Assembly: GCA_905181865.1 (NCBI GenBank)
Contig: CAJIZG010000003.1
Coordinates: 327,001 to 391,000, forward strand
DNA length: 64,000 nucleotides
Source: Urechidicola croceus
GTDB taxonomy: Bacteria > Bacteroidota > Bacteroidia > Flavobacteriales > Flavobacteriaceae
Direction: 5' to 3'
The translations under genes and the position numbers were made by a program. The notes beneath the pieces were generated by a model that had not been told where the DNA came from, did not search any database, and saw only the letters and a program-made list of their open reading frames with translations. Below, piece by piece: positions 8,308-21,000 of the stretch; within the stretch, counting starts at the first letter, position 1; every line of letters starts with the position of its first letter.

Positions 8308-8589
8308 TAAATTTTTATTTCTACTGAAGCTTAGTTATCCAACTAACTAAATCATTCCAGAACAAGTGTTGTAACCATTTGATATATACTCATTACATTT
8401 ATGATTTCAGGAATATATAATTTAACTGGAAATTTATACTTTTAATCGATTTTTTTAGTGCTGTGAGTATTGTTTTGTATGGTATTGATATTCAAATATA
8501 TGACCATAAAAATATAACAAGAATAGAAAATTCAAATTAAACAATTACATCGTAATCGCAGGCAAAGAAAACAAGTAGACAAACTTAAA

Positions 8590-9231
8590 AACTATTCTGA
8601 TGCCTGATGATGGGTTCTCTCGTCTGGAAGTTGGCAAAATCCTTCTTCTAGAGGATGCTATAGTCATGGAATATAAAAATATCTATTTGAATCGAGGAGT
8701 AGCATCTTTATTTAACGATAGTAAAAAGGAAGCAAACCCTAAAGCATGAAGTTTCATTCCGCAATAATACATGCTCTTTGCGGAGCAGTAACCTTTGCCT
8801 GTAATAGTCGGGTGTAACTTTACCTTAACGTTTTCCTGAATAAGTTACACTAGGCATTGACTCTAATACACTGAATTTACTTGAGTACTCCTTTGGTGTA
8901 AATTCGGTTAAAAGCATCTCCGTAAAAGTGATTACAACGTTAGAGCGTCTATTTATTCTTTGATTAAAAGCCTGATACTTCCACAAATCAGGAAGCCAAC
9001 TCAATAAACATTCACTTGTGAATTGGTATGTTTTATTCATTTTAAAATTGCTTGAGGGTCTATTACAAATAGATAAATGGTTGTAATTTCTTGATCTGTA
9101 AATTTTAGCTCATTATTATTGCTATTTATACTCAAAATACCCTTATTAATTTTTACTGATAAAATACTTAAAACAAACAGTTTAAACTGTTTGTTTAAAC
9201 TAATTGAACTTGTATTATATTTTATTTTCAA
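8590..9231 (-). pseudogene. Decayed IS982-like transposase
   Basis: Three out-of-register pieces read as one IS982-type transposase. From 9231 comes LKFTDQEITTIYLFVI; after a shift near 9040 comes LLSWLPDLWKYQAFNQRINR, then ESMPSVTYSGKR and a TAA stop at 8825. After a further shift near 8795 the frame reads GKGYCSAKSMYYCGMKLHAL, the highly conserved segment around the second half of the DDE domain. Beyond about 8740 the match fades, with stops in all frames. The element is dead, and no terminal inverted repeats could be set with confidence. It lies between the amino-sugar operon and the adhesin gene. Confidence 0.75.
9171..9196. repeat. 26-bp perfect palindrome
   Basis: The half-site AAACAAACAGTTT is followed directly by its exact reverse complement. 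It sits inside the N-terminal part of the decayed transposase (where it would encode KQFKLFV) and about 145 bp before the adhesin start codon. It could be a dimeric-regulator site or a chance coding palindrome. No function can be assigned. Confidence 0.6.
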
Positions 9232-9265
9232 CTCTTGATTCTCATTAATAATAAATATATTTACT

Positions 9266-9273
9266 TATATTTG
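9266..9273 (+). promoter_or_regulatory. -7 promoter box of the giant adhesin gene
   Basis: TATATTTG matches the Bacteroidota -7 element TAnnTTTG and lies 69 bp before the ATG, so transcription would begin near 9280 with a leader of about 60 nt. A convincing -33 TTG at the usual spacing is not visible. A short inverted repeat, TACATG-N6-CATGTA (9291-9308), lies in the leader and could bind a regulator. Confidence 0.5.
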
Positions 9274-9341
9274 TTAATTGTATCATTATATACATGCAGT
9301 AACATGTAGATTAATACTGATTAAATGAACCCCAGCAAATA

Positions 9342-12080
9342 ATGAAAAATTATATACCTTCTCTAAAAAGAGGTTTCTTTTTAGTTATACTATTATTAAG
9401 TTCAACTACGGTATTTTCAAATACTTTTGAAAATAATGACAAAATTGATTTGTCACCTGTTAGCATAGTTGTGGCTCCTATTACTTCGTTTACACCATCT
9501 ACGGGAGCTGCCGGAACTGTTGTTACTATTAGTGATACAGGTGGTAACTTTTTATTAGGTCAACCGGTTACTTTAAACGGAGGTTTAATTCCTGCAATAA
9601 ATGTAACTTTTATAGATGCAAACACACTAAACGTTACTATTCCCTGCGGTGCATCTACTGGAAAATTTAGTGTAGATGGAGGGGTTGATTCTACAAATAC
9701 ATTTACTTATATAGTTCTAAGTCCTCCTACAGCAGCAGCACAAGCCTTTTGTTCTGCTGATAGTCCTACCGGTTCAGATTTAGTACCAGCGCTATCTGGT
9801 TCTATTCAGTGGTATAGTAATGTAGGATTAACAACACCTGTACTTGCTGGAACCGCATTAACTACACAAACTTATTACGTTACTGAAACAACCAATAATT
9901 GTGAAAGTACTGCTACAACAGTAGCTATTACGGTTAATACGACACCTACTGCTCCTACCGCAGCAACACAAGCCTTTTGCTCTGCTGATAGTCCTTCTGG
10001 TGCAGATTTAATACCTTTATTATCAAGTTCTATAAAATGGTTTAGCGACCTAGCATTGACAACACCTGTTATCGCAGGAACTGCATTAACTACACAAATT
10101 TATTACGTAACTGAGACAACCAATAATTGTCAGAGTACACCAACATCGGTAACTGTTACGGTTAACACAACACCTACTGCTCCTACGGCAGCAGCACAAG
10201 CCTTTTGCTCTGCTGATAGTCCTACCGGGGCTGATTTAGTACCTGCCATTTCTAGTTCTATAAAATGGTATAGTGATCTAGGATTGACAACACCTGTTAT
10301 TGCAGGAACTGCTTTAACTAACCAAACTTATTACGTTACTGAAACAACTAATAATTGTCAGAGTACAGCAACATCGGTAGCTGTTACGGTTAATACAACA
10401 CCTACTGCTCCTACGGCAGCAGCACAAGCCTTTTGCTCTGCTGATAGTCCTTCTGGTGCAGATTTAATACCTGCTATTTCTAGTTCTATAAAATGGTATA
10501 GTAATGTAGGATTAACAATACCTGTTATTGCAGGAACTGCATTATCTACACAAAACTATTACGTTACTGAAACAACCAATAATTGTGAAAGTACTGCTAC
10601 AACAGTAGCCATTACCGTTAACACAACACCTACTGCTCCTACAGCAGCACCACAAGCCTTTTGCTCTGCTGATAGTCCTTCTGGTGCAGATTTAATACCT
10701 TTATTATCAAGTTCTATAAAATGGTATAGTAATGTAGGATTGACAACACCTGTTATTGCAGGAACGGCATTAACTACACAAAACTATTACGTTACTGAAA
10801 CAACCAATAATTGTGAAAGTGCACCAACATTGGTAGCCATTACGGTTAATACAACACCTACTGCTCCTACAGCAGCAGCACAAGCCTTTTGTTCTGCTGA
10901 TAGTCCTACCGGGGCTGATTTAGTACCAGCGCTATCTGGTTCTATTCAGTGGTATAGTAATGTAGGATTAACAATACCTGTTATTGCAGGAACCGCATTA
11001 ACTACACAAACTTATTACGTTACTGAAACAACCAATAATTGTGAAAGTACTGCTACAACAGTAGCTATTACGGTTAATACGACACCTACTGCTCCTACCG
11101 CAGCAACACAAGCCTTTTGCTCTGCTGATAGTCCTTCTGGTGCAGATTTAATACCTTTATTATCAAGTTCTATAAAATGGTTTAGCGACCTAGCATTGAC
11201 AACACCTGTTATCGCAGGAACTGCATTAACTACACAAATTTATTACGTAACTGAGACAACCAATAATTGTCAGAGTACACCAACATCGGTAACTGTTACG
11301 GTTAACACAACACCTACTGCTCCTACGGCAGCAGCACAAGCCTTTTGCTCTGCTGATAGTCCTACCGGGGCTGATTTAGTACCTGCCATTTCTAGTTCTA
11401 TAAAATGGTATAGTGATCTAGGATTGACAACACCTGTTATTGCAGGAACTGCTTTAACTAACCAAACTTATTACGTTACTGAAACAACTAATAATTGTCA
11501 GAGTACAGCAACATCGGTAGCTGTTACGGTTAATACAACACCTACTGCTCCTACGGCAGCAGCACAAGCCTTTTGCTCTGCTGATAGTCCTTCTGGTGCA
11601 GATTTAATACCTGCTATTTCTAGTTCTATAAAATGGTATAGTAATGTAGGATTAACAATACCTGTTATTGTAGGAACTGCATTATCTACACAAAACTATT
11701 ACGTTACTGAAACAACCAATAATTGTGAAAGTACTGCTACAACAGTAGCCATTACCGTTAACACAACACCTACTGCTCCTACAGCAGCACCACTAGCCTT
11801 TTGCTCTGCTGATAGTCCTTCTGGTGCAGATTTAATACCTTTATTATCAAGTTCTATAAAATGGTATAGTAATGTAGGATTGACAACACCTGTTATTGCA
11901 GGAACGGCATTAACTACACAAAACTATTACGTTACTGAAACAACCAATAATTGTGAAAGTGCACCAACATTGGTAGCCATTACGGTTAATACAACACCTA
12001 CTGCTCCTACAGCAGCAGCACAAGCCTTTTGTTCTGCTGATAGTCCTACCGGGGCTGATTTAGTACCTGCCATTATCTAG
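9342..12080 (+). CDS. Adhesin segment 1: signal peptide, IPT/TIG domain, repeat units 1-10
   Basis: This is the in-frame N-terminal piece as the sequence stands (912 residues to a premature TAG at 12078-12080). It begins with a Sec signal peptide (KRGFFLVILLLSSTTVFS) and an IPT/TIG fold with the typical PITSFTPSTGAAGTVVTISD opening. The first 76-residue unit starts at the AFCSAD motif at 9743. Units follow at exact 228-bp steps (9971, 10199, 10427, 10655, 10883 and so on). The premature stop is produced by one extra base near 12074, where the expected GCCATTTCTAG or GCGCTATCTGG variant reads GCCATTATCTAG. Confidence 0.75.
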   Translation: MKNYIPSLKRGFFLVILLLSSTTVFSNTFENNDKIDLSPVSIVVAPITSFTPSTGAAGTVVTISDTGGNFLLGQPVTLNGGLIPAINVTFIDANTLNVTIPCGASTGKFSVDGGVDSTNTFTYIVLSPPTAAAQAFCSADSPTGSDLVPALSGSIQWYSNVGLTTPVLAGTALTTQTYYVTETTNNCESTATTVAITVNTTPTAPTAATQAFCSADSPSGADLIPLLSSSIKWFSDLALTTPVIAGTALTTQIYYVTETTNNCQSTPTSVTVTVNTTPTAPTAAAQAFCSADSPTGADLVPAISSSIKWYSDLGLTTPVIAGTALTNQTYYVTETTNNCQSTATSVAVTVNTTPTAPTAAAQAFCSADSPSGADLIPAISSSIKWYSNVGLTIPVIAGTALSTQNYYVTETTNNCESTATTVAITVNTTPTAPTAAPQAFCSADSPSGADLIPLLSSSIKWYSNVGLTTPVIAGTALTTQNYYVTETTNNCESAPTLVAITVNTTPTAPTAAAQAFCSADSPTGADLVPALSGSIQWYSNVGLTIPVIAGTALTTQTYYVTETTNNCESTATTVAITVNTTPTAPTAATQAFCSADSPSGADLIPLLSSSIKWFSDLALTTPVIAGTALTTQIYYVTETTNNCQSTPTSVTVTVNTTPTAPTAAAQAFCSADSPTGADLVPAISSSIKWYSDLGLTTPVIAGTALTNQTYYVTETTNNCQSTATSVAVTVNTTPTAPTAAAQAFCSADSPSGADLIPAISSSIKWYSNVGLTIPVIVGTALSTQNYYVTETTNNCESTATTVAITVNTTPTAPTAAPLAFCSADSPSGADLIPLLSSSIKWYSNVGLTTPVIAGTALTTQNYYVTETTNNCESAPTLVAITVNTTPTAPTAAAQAFCSADSPTGADLVPAII

Positions 12081-15000
12081 TTCTATTCAGTGGTATAGTA
12101 ATGTAGGATTAACAATACCTGTTATTGCAGGAACCGCATTAACTACACAAACTTATTACGTTACTGAAACAACCAATAATTGTGAAAGTACTGCTACAAC
12201 AGTAGCTATTACGGTTAATACGACACCTACTGCTCCTACCGCAGCAACACAAGCCTTTTGCTCTGCTGATAGTCCTACTGGTGCAGATTTAATACCTTTA
12301 TTATCAAGTTCTATAAAATGGTTTAGCGACCTAGCATTGACAACACCTGTTATCGCAGGAACTGCATTAACTACACAAATTTATTACGTAACTGAGACAA
12401 CCAATAATTGTCAGAGTACACCAACATCGGTAACTGTTACGGTTAACACAACACCTACTGCTCCTACGGCAGCAGCACAAGCCTTTTGCTCTGCTGATAG
12501 TCCTACCGGGGCTGATTTAGTACCTGCCATTTCTAGTTCTATAAAATGGTATAGTGATCTAGGATTAACAACACCTGTTATTGCAGGAACTGCTTTAACT
12601 AACCAAACTTATTACGTTACTGAAACAACTAATAATTGTCAGAGTACAGCAACATCGGTAGCTGTTACGGTTAATACAACACCTACTGCTCCTACGGCAG
12701 CAGCACAAGCCTTTTGCTCTGCTGATAGTCCTTCTGGTGCAGATTTAATACCTGCTATTTCTAGTTCTATAAAATGGTATAGTAATGTAGGATTAACAAT
12801 ACCTGTTATTGTCAGGAACTGCATTATCTACACAAAACTATTACGTTACTGAAACAACCAATAATTGTGAAAGTACTGCTACAACAGTAGCCATTACCGT
12901 TAACACAACACCTACTGCTCCTACAGCAGCACCACTAGCCTTTTGCTCTGCTGATAGTCCTTCTGGTGCAGATTTAATACCTTTATTATCAAGTTCTATA
13001 AAATGGTATAGTAATGTAGGATTAACAATACCTGTTATTGCAGGAACTGCATTATCTACACAAAACTATTACGTTACTGAAACAACCAATAATTGTGAAA
13101 GTACACCAACATTGGTAGCCATTACCGTTAACACAACACCTACTGCTCCTAATGCAGCACCACTAGCCTTTTGTTCTGCTGATAGTCCTACCGGGGCTGA
13201 TTTAGTACCTGCCATTTCTAGTTCTATTCAGTGGTATAGTAATGTAGGATTAACAACACCTGTTATTGCAGGAACTGCTTTAACTAACCAAACTTATTAC
13301 GTTACTGAAACAACTAATAATTGTCAGAGTACAGCAACATCGGTAACTGTTACGGTTAATACAACACCTAATGCTCCTACGGCAGCAGCACAAGCCTTTT
13401 GCTCTGCTGATAGTCCTTCTGGTGCAGATTTAATACCTGCTATTTCTAGTTCTATAAAATGGTATAGTGATCTAGGATTAACAATACCTGTTATTTCAGG
13501 AACTTCATTATCTACACAAAACTATTACGTAACTGAGACAACCAATAATTGTGAAAGTACACCAACATTGGTAACTGTTACGGTTAATACAACACCTACT
13601 GCTCCTACGGCAGCAGCACAAGCCTTTTGCTCTGCTGATAGTCCTTCTGGTGCAGATTTAATACCTTTATTATCAAGTTCTATAAAATGGTATAGTAATG
13701 TAGGATTAACAATACCTGTTATTGCAGGAACTGCATTAACTACACAAAACTATTACGTTACTGAAACAACCAATAATTGTGAAAGTGCACCAACATTGGT
13801 AGCCATTACGGTTAATACAACACCTACTGCTCCTACAGCAGCAGCACAAGCCTTTTGTTCTGCTGATAGTCCTACCGGTTCAGATTTAGTACCAGCGCTA
13901 TCTGGTTCTATTCAGTGGTATAGTAATGTAGGATTAACAATACCTGTACTTGCTGGAACCGTATTAACTACACAAACTTATTACGTTACTGAAACAACCA
14001 ATAATTGTGAAAGTACTGCTACAACAGTAGCTATTACGGTTAATACGACACCTACTGCTCCTACAGCAGCAACACAAGCCTTTTGCTCTGCTGATAGTCC
14101 TTCTGGTGCAGATTTAATACCTTTATTATCAAGTTCTATAAAATGGTTTAGCGACCTAGCATTGACAACACCTGTTATCGCAGGAACTGCATTAACTACA
14201 CAAATTTATTACGTAACTGAGACAACCAATAATTGTCAGAGTACACCAACATCGGTAACTGTTACGGTTAACACAACACCTACTGCTCCTACGGCAGCAG
14301 CACAAGCCTTTTGCTCTGCTGATAGTCCTACCGGGGCTGATTTAGTACCTGCGCATTTCTGGTTCTATTCAGTGGTATAGTGATCTAGGATTGACAACAC
14401 CTGTTATTGCAGGAACTGCTTTAACTAACCAAACTTATTACGTTACTGAAACAACTAATAATTGTCAGAGTACAGCAACATCGGTAGCTGTTACGGTTAA
14501 TACAACACCTACTGCTCCTACGGCAGCAGCACAAGCCTTTTGCTCTGCTGATAGTCCTTCTGGTGCAGATTTAATACCTGCTATTTCTAGTTCTATAAAA
14601 TGGTATAGTAATGTAGGATTAACAATACCTGTTATTGCAGGAACTGCATTATCTACACAAAACTATTACGTTACTGAAACAACCAATAATTGTGAAAGTA
14701 CTGCTACAACAGTAGCCATTACCGTTAACACAACACCTACTGCTCCTACAGCAGCACCACAAGCCTTTTGCTCTGCTGATAGTCCTACCGGGGCTGATTT
14801 AGTACCAGCGCTATCTGGTTCTATTCAGTGGTATAGTAATGTAGGATTAACAACACCTGTTATTGCAGGAACTGCTTTATCTACACAAAACTATTACGTT
14901 ACTGAAACAACCAATAATTGTGAAAGTGCACCAACATTGGTAGCCATTACGGTTAATACAACACCTACTGCTCCTACAGCAGCAGCACAAGCCTTTTGTT

Positions 15001-18000
15001 CTGCTGATAGTCCTACCGGGGCTGATTTAGTACCTGCCATTTCTAGTTCTATTCAGTGGTATAGTAATGTAGGATTAACAATACCTGTTATTGCAGGAAC
15101 TGCTTTATCTACACAAAACTATTACGTTACTGAAACAACCAATAATTGTGAAAGTACTGCTACAACAGTAGCTATTACGGTTAATACGACACCTACTGCT
15201 CCTACCGCAGCAACACAAGCCTTTTGCTCTGCTGATAGTCCTTCTGGTGCAGATTTAATACCTTTATTATCAAGTTCTATAAAATGGTTTAGCGACCTAG
15301 CATTGACAACACCTGTTATCGCAGGAACTGCATTAACTACACAAATTTATTACGTAACTGAGACAACCAATAATTGTCAGAGTACACCAACATCGGTAAC
15401 TGTTACGGTTAACACAACACCTACTGCTCCTACAGCAGCAGCACAAGCCTTTTGCTCTGCTGATAGTCCTACCGGGGCTGATTTAGTACCTGCCATTTCT
15501 AGTTCTATAAAATGGTATAGTGATCTAGGATTAACAACACCTGTTATTGCAGGAACTGCTTTAACTAACCAAACTTATTACGTTACTGAAACAACTAATA
15601 ATTGTCAGAGTACAGCAACATCGGTAGCTGTTACGGTTAATACAACACCTAATGCTCCTACGGCAGCAGCACAAGCCTTTTGCTCTGCTGATAGTCCTTC
15701 TGGTGCAGATTTAATACCTGCTATTTCTAGTTCTATAAAATGGTATAGTAATGTAGGATTAACAATACCTGTTATTGTAGGAACTGCATTATCTACACAA
15801 AACTATTACGTTACTGAAACAACCAATAATTGTGAAAGTACTGCTACAACAGTAGCCATTACCGTTAACACAACACCTACTGCTCCTACAGCAGCACCAC
15901 TAGCCTTTTGCTCTGCTGATAGTCCTTCTGGTGCAGATTTAATACCTTTATTATCAAGTTCTATAAAATGGTATAGTAATGTAGGATTGACAACACCTGT
16001 TATTGCAGGAACTGCATTAACTACACAAAACTATTACGTTACTGAAACAACCAATAATTGTGAAAGTGCACCAACATTGGTAGCCATTACGGTTAATACA
16101 ACACCTACTGCTCCTACAGCAGCAGCACAAGCCTTTTGTTCTGCTGATAGTCCTACCGGGGCTGATTTAGTACCTGCCATTTCTAGTTCTATTCAGTGGT
16201 ATAGTAATGTAGGATTAACAATACCTGTTATTGCAGGAACTGCTTTATCTACACAAAACTATTACGTTACTGAAACAACCAATAATTGTGAAAGTACTGC
16301 TACAACAGTAGCTATTACGGTTAATACGACACCTACTGCTCCTACCGCAGCAACACAAGCCTTTTGCTCTGCTGATAGTCCTACTGGTGCAGATTTAATA
16401 CCTTTATTATCAAGTTCTATAAAATGGTTTAGCGACCTAGCATTGACAACACCTGTTATCGCAGGAACTGCATTAACTACACAAATTTATTACGTAACTG
16501 AGACAACCAATAATTGTCAGAGTACACCAACATCGGTAACTGTTACGGTTAATACAACACCTACTGCTCCTACGGCAGCAGCACAAGCCTTTTGCTCTGC
16601 TGATAGTCCTACCGGGGCTGATTTAGTACCTGCCATTTCTAGTTCTATAAAATGGTATAGTGATCTAGGATTAACAACACCTGTTATTGCAGGAACTGCT
16701 TTAACTAACCAAACTTATTACGTTACTGAAACAACTAATAATTGTCAGAGTACAGCAACATCGGTAGCTGTTACGGTTAATACAACACCTACTGCTCCTA
16801 CGGCAGCAGCACAAGCCTTTTGCTCTGCTGATAGTCCTTCTGGTGCAGATTTAATACCTGCTATTTCTAGTTCTATAAAATGGTATAGTAATGTAGGATT
16901 AACAATACCTGTTATTGTAGGAACTGCATTATCTACACAAAACTATTACGTTACTGAAACAACCAATAATTGTGAAAGTACTGCTACAACAGTAGCCATT
17001 ACCGTTAACACAACACCTACTGCTCCTACAGCAGCACCACTAGCCTTTTGCTCTGCTGATAGTCCTTCTGGTGCAGATTTAATACCTTTATTATCAAGTT
17101 CTATAAAATGGTATAGTAATGTAGGATTAACAATACCTGTTATTGCAGGAACTGCATTATCTACACAAAACTATTACGTTACTGAAACAACCAATAATTG
17201 TGAAAGTACACCAACATTGGTAGCCATTACCGTTAACACAACACCTACTGCTCCTACGGCAGCACCACTAGCCTTTTGTTCTGCTGATAGTCCTACCGGG
17301 GCTGATTTAGTACCTGCCATTTCTAGTTCTATTCAGTGGTATAGTAATGTAGGATTAACAACACCTGTTATTGCAGGAACTGCTTTAACTAACCAAACTT
17401 ATTACGTTACTGAAACAACTAATAATTGTCAGAGTACAGCAACATCGGTAACTGTTACGGTTAATACAACACCTAATGCTCCTACGGCAGCAGCACAAGC
17501 CTTTTGCTCTGCTGATAGTCCTTCTGGTGCAGATTTAATACCTGCTATTTCTAGTTCTATAAAATGGTATAGTGATCTAGGATTAACAATACCTGTTATT
17601 TCAGGAACTTCATTATCTACACAAAACTATTACGTTACTGAAACAACCAATAATTGTGAAAGTACACCAACATTGGTAACTGTTACGGTTAACACAACAC
17701 CTACTGCTCCTACGGCAGCAGCACAAGCCTTTTGCTCTGCTGATAGTCCTTCTGGTGCAGATTTAATACCTTTATTATCAAGTTCTATAAAATGGTATAG
17801 TAATGTAGGATTAACAATACCTGTTATTGTAGGAACTGCATTAACTACACAAAACTATTACGTTACTGAAACAACCAATAATTGTGAAAGTGCACCAACA
17901 TTGGTAGCTATTACGGTTAATACAACACCTACTGCTCCTACTGCAGCACCACTAGCCTTTTGTTCTGCTGATAGTCCTACCGGGGCTGATTTAGTACCAG

Positions 18001-21000
18001 CGCTATCTGGTTCTATTCAGTGGTATAGTAATGTAGGATTAACAATACCTGTACTTGCTGGAACCGTATTAACTACACAAACTTATTACGTTACTGAAAC
18101 AACCAATAATTGTGAAAGTACTGCTACAACAGTAGCTATTACGGTTAATACGACACCTACTGCTCCTACGGTAGCAACACAAGCCTTTTGCTCTGCTGAT
18201 AGTCCTACTGGTGCAGATTTAATACCTTTATTATCAAGTTCTATAAAATGGTTTAGCGACCTAGCATTGACAACACCTGTTATCGCAGGAACTGCATTAA
18301 CTACACAAATTTATTACGTAACTGAGACAACCAATAATTGTCAGAGTACACCAACATCGGTAACTGTTACGGTTAACACAACACCTACTGCTCCTACGGC
18401 AGCAGCACAAGCCTTTTGCTCTGCTGATAGTCCTACCGGGGCTGATTTAGTACCTGCCATTTCTAGTTCTATAAAATGGTATAGTGATCTAGGATTGACA
18501 ACACCTGTTATCGCAGGAACTGCTTTAACTAACCAAACTTATTACGTTACTGAAACAACTAATAATTGTGAAAGTACAGCAACATCGGTAGCTGTTACGG
18601 TTAATACAACACCTACTGCTCCTACGGCAGCAGCACAAGCCTTTTGCTCTGCTGATAGTCCTTCTGGTGCAGATTTAATACCTGCTATTTCTAGTTCTAT
18701 AAAATGGTATAGTAATGTAGGATTAACAATACCTGTTATTTCAGGAACTTCATTATCTACACAAAACTATTACGTTACTGAAACAACCAATAATTGTGAA
18801 AGTACACCAACATTGGTAGCCATTACCGTTAACACAACACCTACTGCTCCTACAGCAGCACCACAAGCCTTTTGCTCTGCTGATAGTCCTTCTGGTGCAG
18901 ATTTAATACCTGCTATTTCTAGTTCTATAAAATGGTATAGTAATGTAGGATTAACAATACCTGTTATTGCAGGAACTGCATTATCTACACAAAACTATTA
19001 CGTTACTGAAACAACCAATAATTGTGAAAGTACTGCTACAACAGTAGCCATTACCGTTAACACAACACCTACTGCTCCTACAGCAGCACCACTAGCCTTT
19101 TGCTCTGCTGATAGTCCTTCTGGTGCAGATTTAGTACCTGCCATTTCTAGTTCTATTCAGTGGTATAGTAATGTAGGATTAACAATACCTGTTATTGCAG
19201 GAACTGCTTTATCTACACAAAACTATTACGTTACTGAAACAACCAATAATTGTGAAAGTACTGCTACAACAGTAGCTATTACGGTTAATACGACACCTAC
19301 TGCTCCTACCGCAGCAACACAAGCCTTTTGCTCTGCTGATAGTCCTTCTGGTGCAGATTTAATACCTTTATTATCAAGTTCTATAAAATGGTTTAGCGAC
19401 CTAGCATTGACAACACCTGTTATCGCAGGAACTGCATTAACTACACAAATTTATTACGTAACTGAGACAACCAATAATTGTCAGAGTACACCAACATCGG
19501 TAACTGTTACGGTTAACACAACACCTACTGCTCCTACAGCAGCAGCACAAGCCTTTTGCTCTGCTGATAGTCCTACCGGGGCTGATTTAGTACCTGCCAT
19601 TTCTAGTTCTATAAAATGGTATAGTGATCTAGGATTGACAACACCTGTTATTGCAGGAACTGCTTTAACTAACCAAACTTATTACGTTACTGAAACAACT
19701 AATAATTGTCAGAGTACAGCAACATCGGTAGCTGTTACGGTTAATACAACACCTACTGCTCCTACGGCAGCAGCACAAGCCTTTTGCTCTGCTGATAGTC
19801 CTTCTGGTGCAGATTTAATACCTGCTATTTCTAGTTCTATAAAATGGTATAGTAATGTAGGATTAACAATACCTGTTATTGCAGGAACTGCATTATCTAC
19901 ACAAAACTATTACGTTACTGAAACAACCAATAATTGTGAAAGTACTGCTACAACAGTAGCCATTACCGTTAACACAACACCTACTGCTCCTACAGCAGCA
20001 CCACAAGCCTTTTGTTCTGCTGATAGTCCTACCGGGGCTGATTTAGTACCAGCGCTATCTGGTTCTATTCAGTGGTATAGTAATGTAGGATTAACAACAC
20101 CTGTTATTGCAGGAACTGCTTTATCTACACAAAACTATTACGTTACTGAAACAACCAATAATTGTGAAAGTGCACCAACATTGGTAGCCATTACGGTTAA
20201 TACAACACCTACTGCTCCTACAGCAGCAGCACAAGCCTTTTGTTCTGCTGATAGTCCTACCGGGGCTGATTTAGTACCTGCCATTTCTAGTTCTATTCAG
20301 TGGTATAGTAATGTAGGATTAACAATACCTGTTATTGCAGGAACTGCTTTATCTACACAAAACTATTACGTTACTGAAACAACCAATAATTGTGAAAGTA
20401 CTGCTACAACAGTAGCTGTTACGGTTAATACGACACCTACTGCTCCTACCGCAGCAACACAAGCCTTTTGCTCTGCTGATAGTCCTTCTGGTGCAGATTT
20501 AATACCTTTATTATCAAGTTCTATAAAATGGTTTAGCGACCTAGCATTGACAACACCTGTTATCGCAGGAACTGCATTAACTACACAAATTTATTACGTA
20601 ACTGAGACAACCAATAATTGTCAGAGTACACCAACATCGGTAACTGTTACGGTTAACACAACACCTACTGCTCCTACGGCAGCAGCACAAGCCTTTTGCT
20701 CTGCTGATAGTCCTACCGGGGCTGATTTAGTACCTGCCATTTCTAGTTCTATAAAATGGTATAGTGATCTAGGATTAACAACACCTGTTATTGCAGGAAC
20801 TGCTTTAACTAACCAAACTTATTACGTTACTGAAACAACTAATAATTGTCAGAGTACAGCAACATCGGTAGCTGTTACGGTTAATACAACACCTACTGCT
20901 CCTACGGCAGCAGCACAAGCCTTTTGCTCTGCTGATAGTCCTTCTGGTGCAGATTTAATACCTGCTATTTCTAGTTCTATAAAATGGTATAGTGATCTAG

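Noticed and set aside
12070-14360. Phase variation through slippage as the cause of the frameshifts
   Set aside because: The sites are not homopolymers or short tandem repeats; they are points where repeat variants differ.
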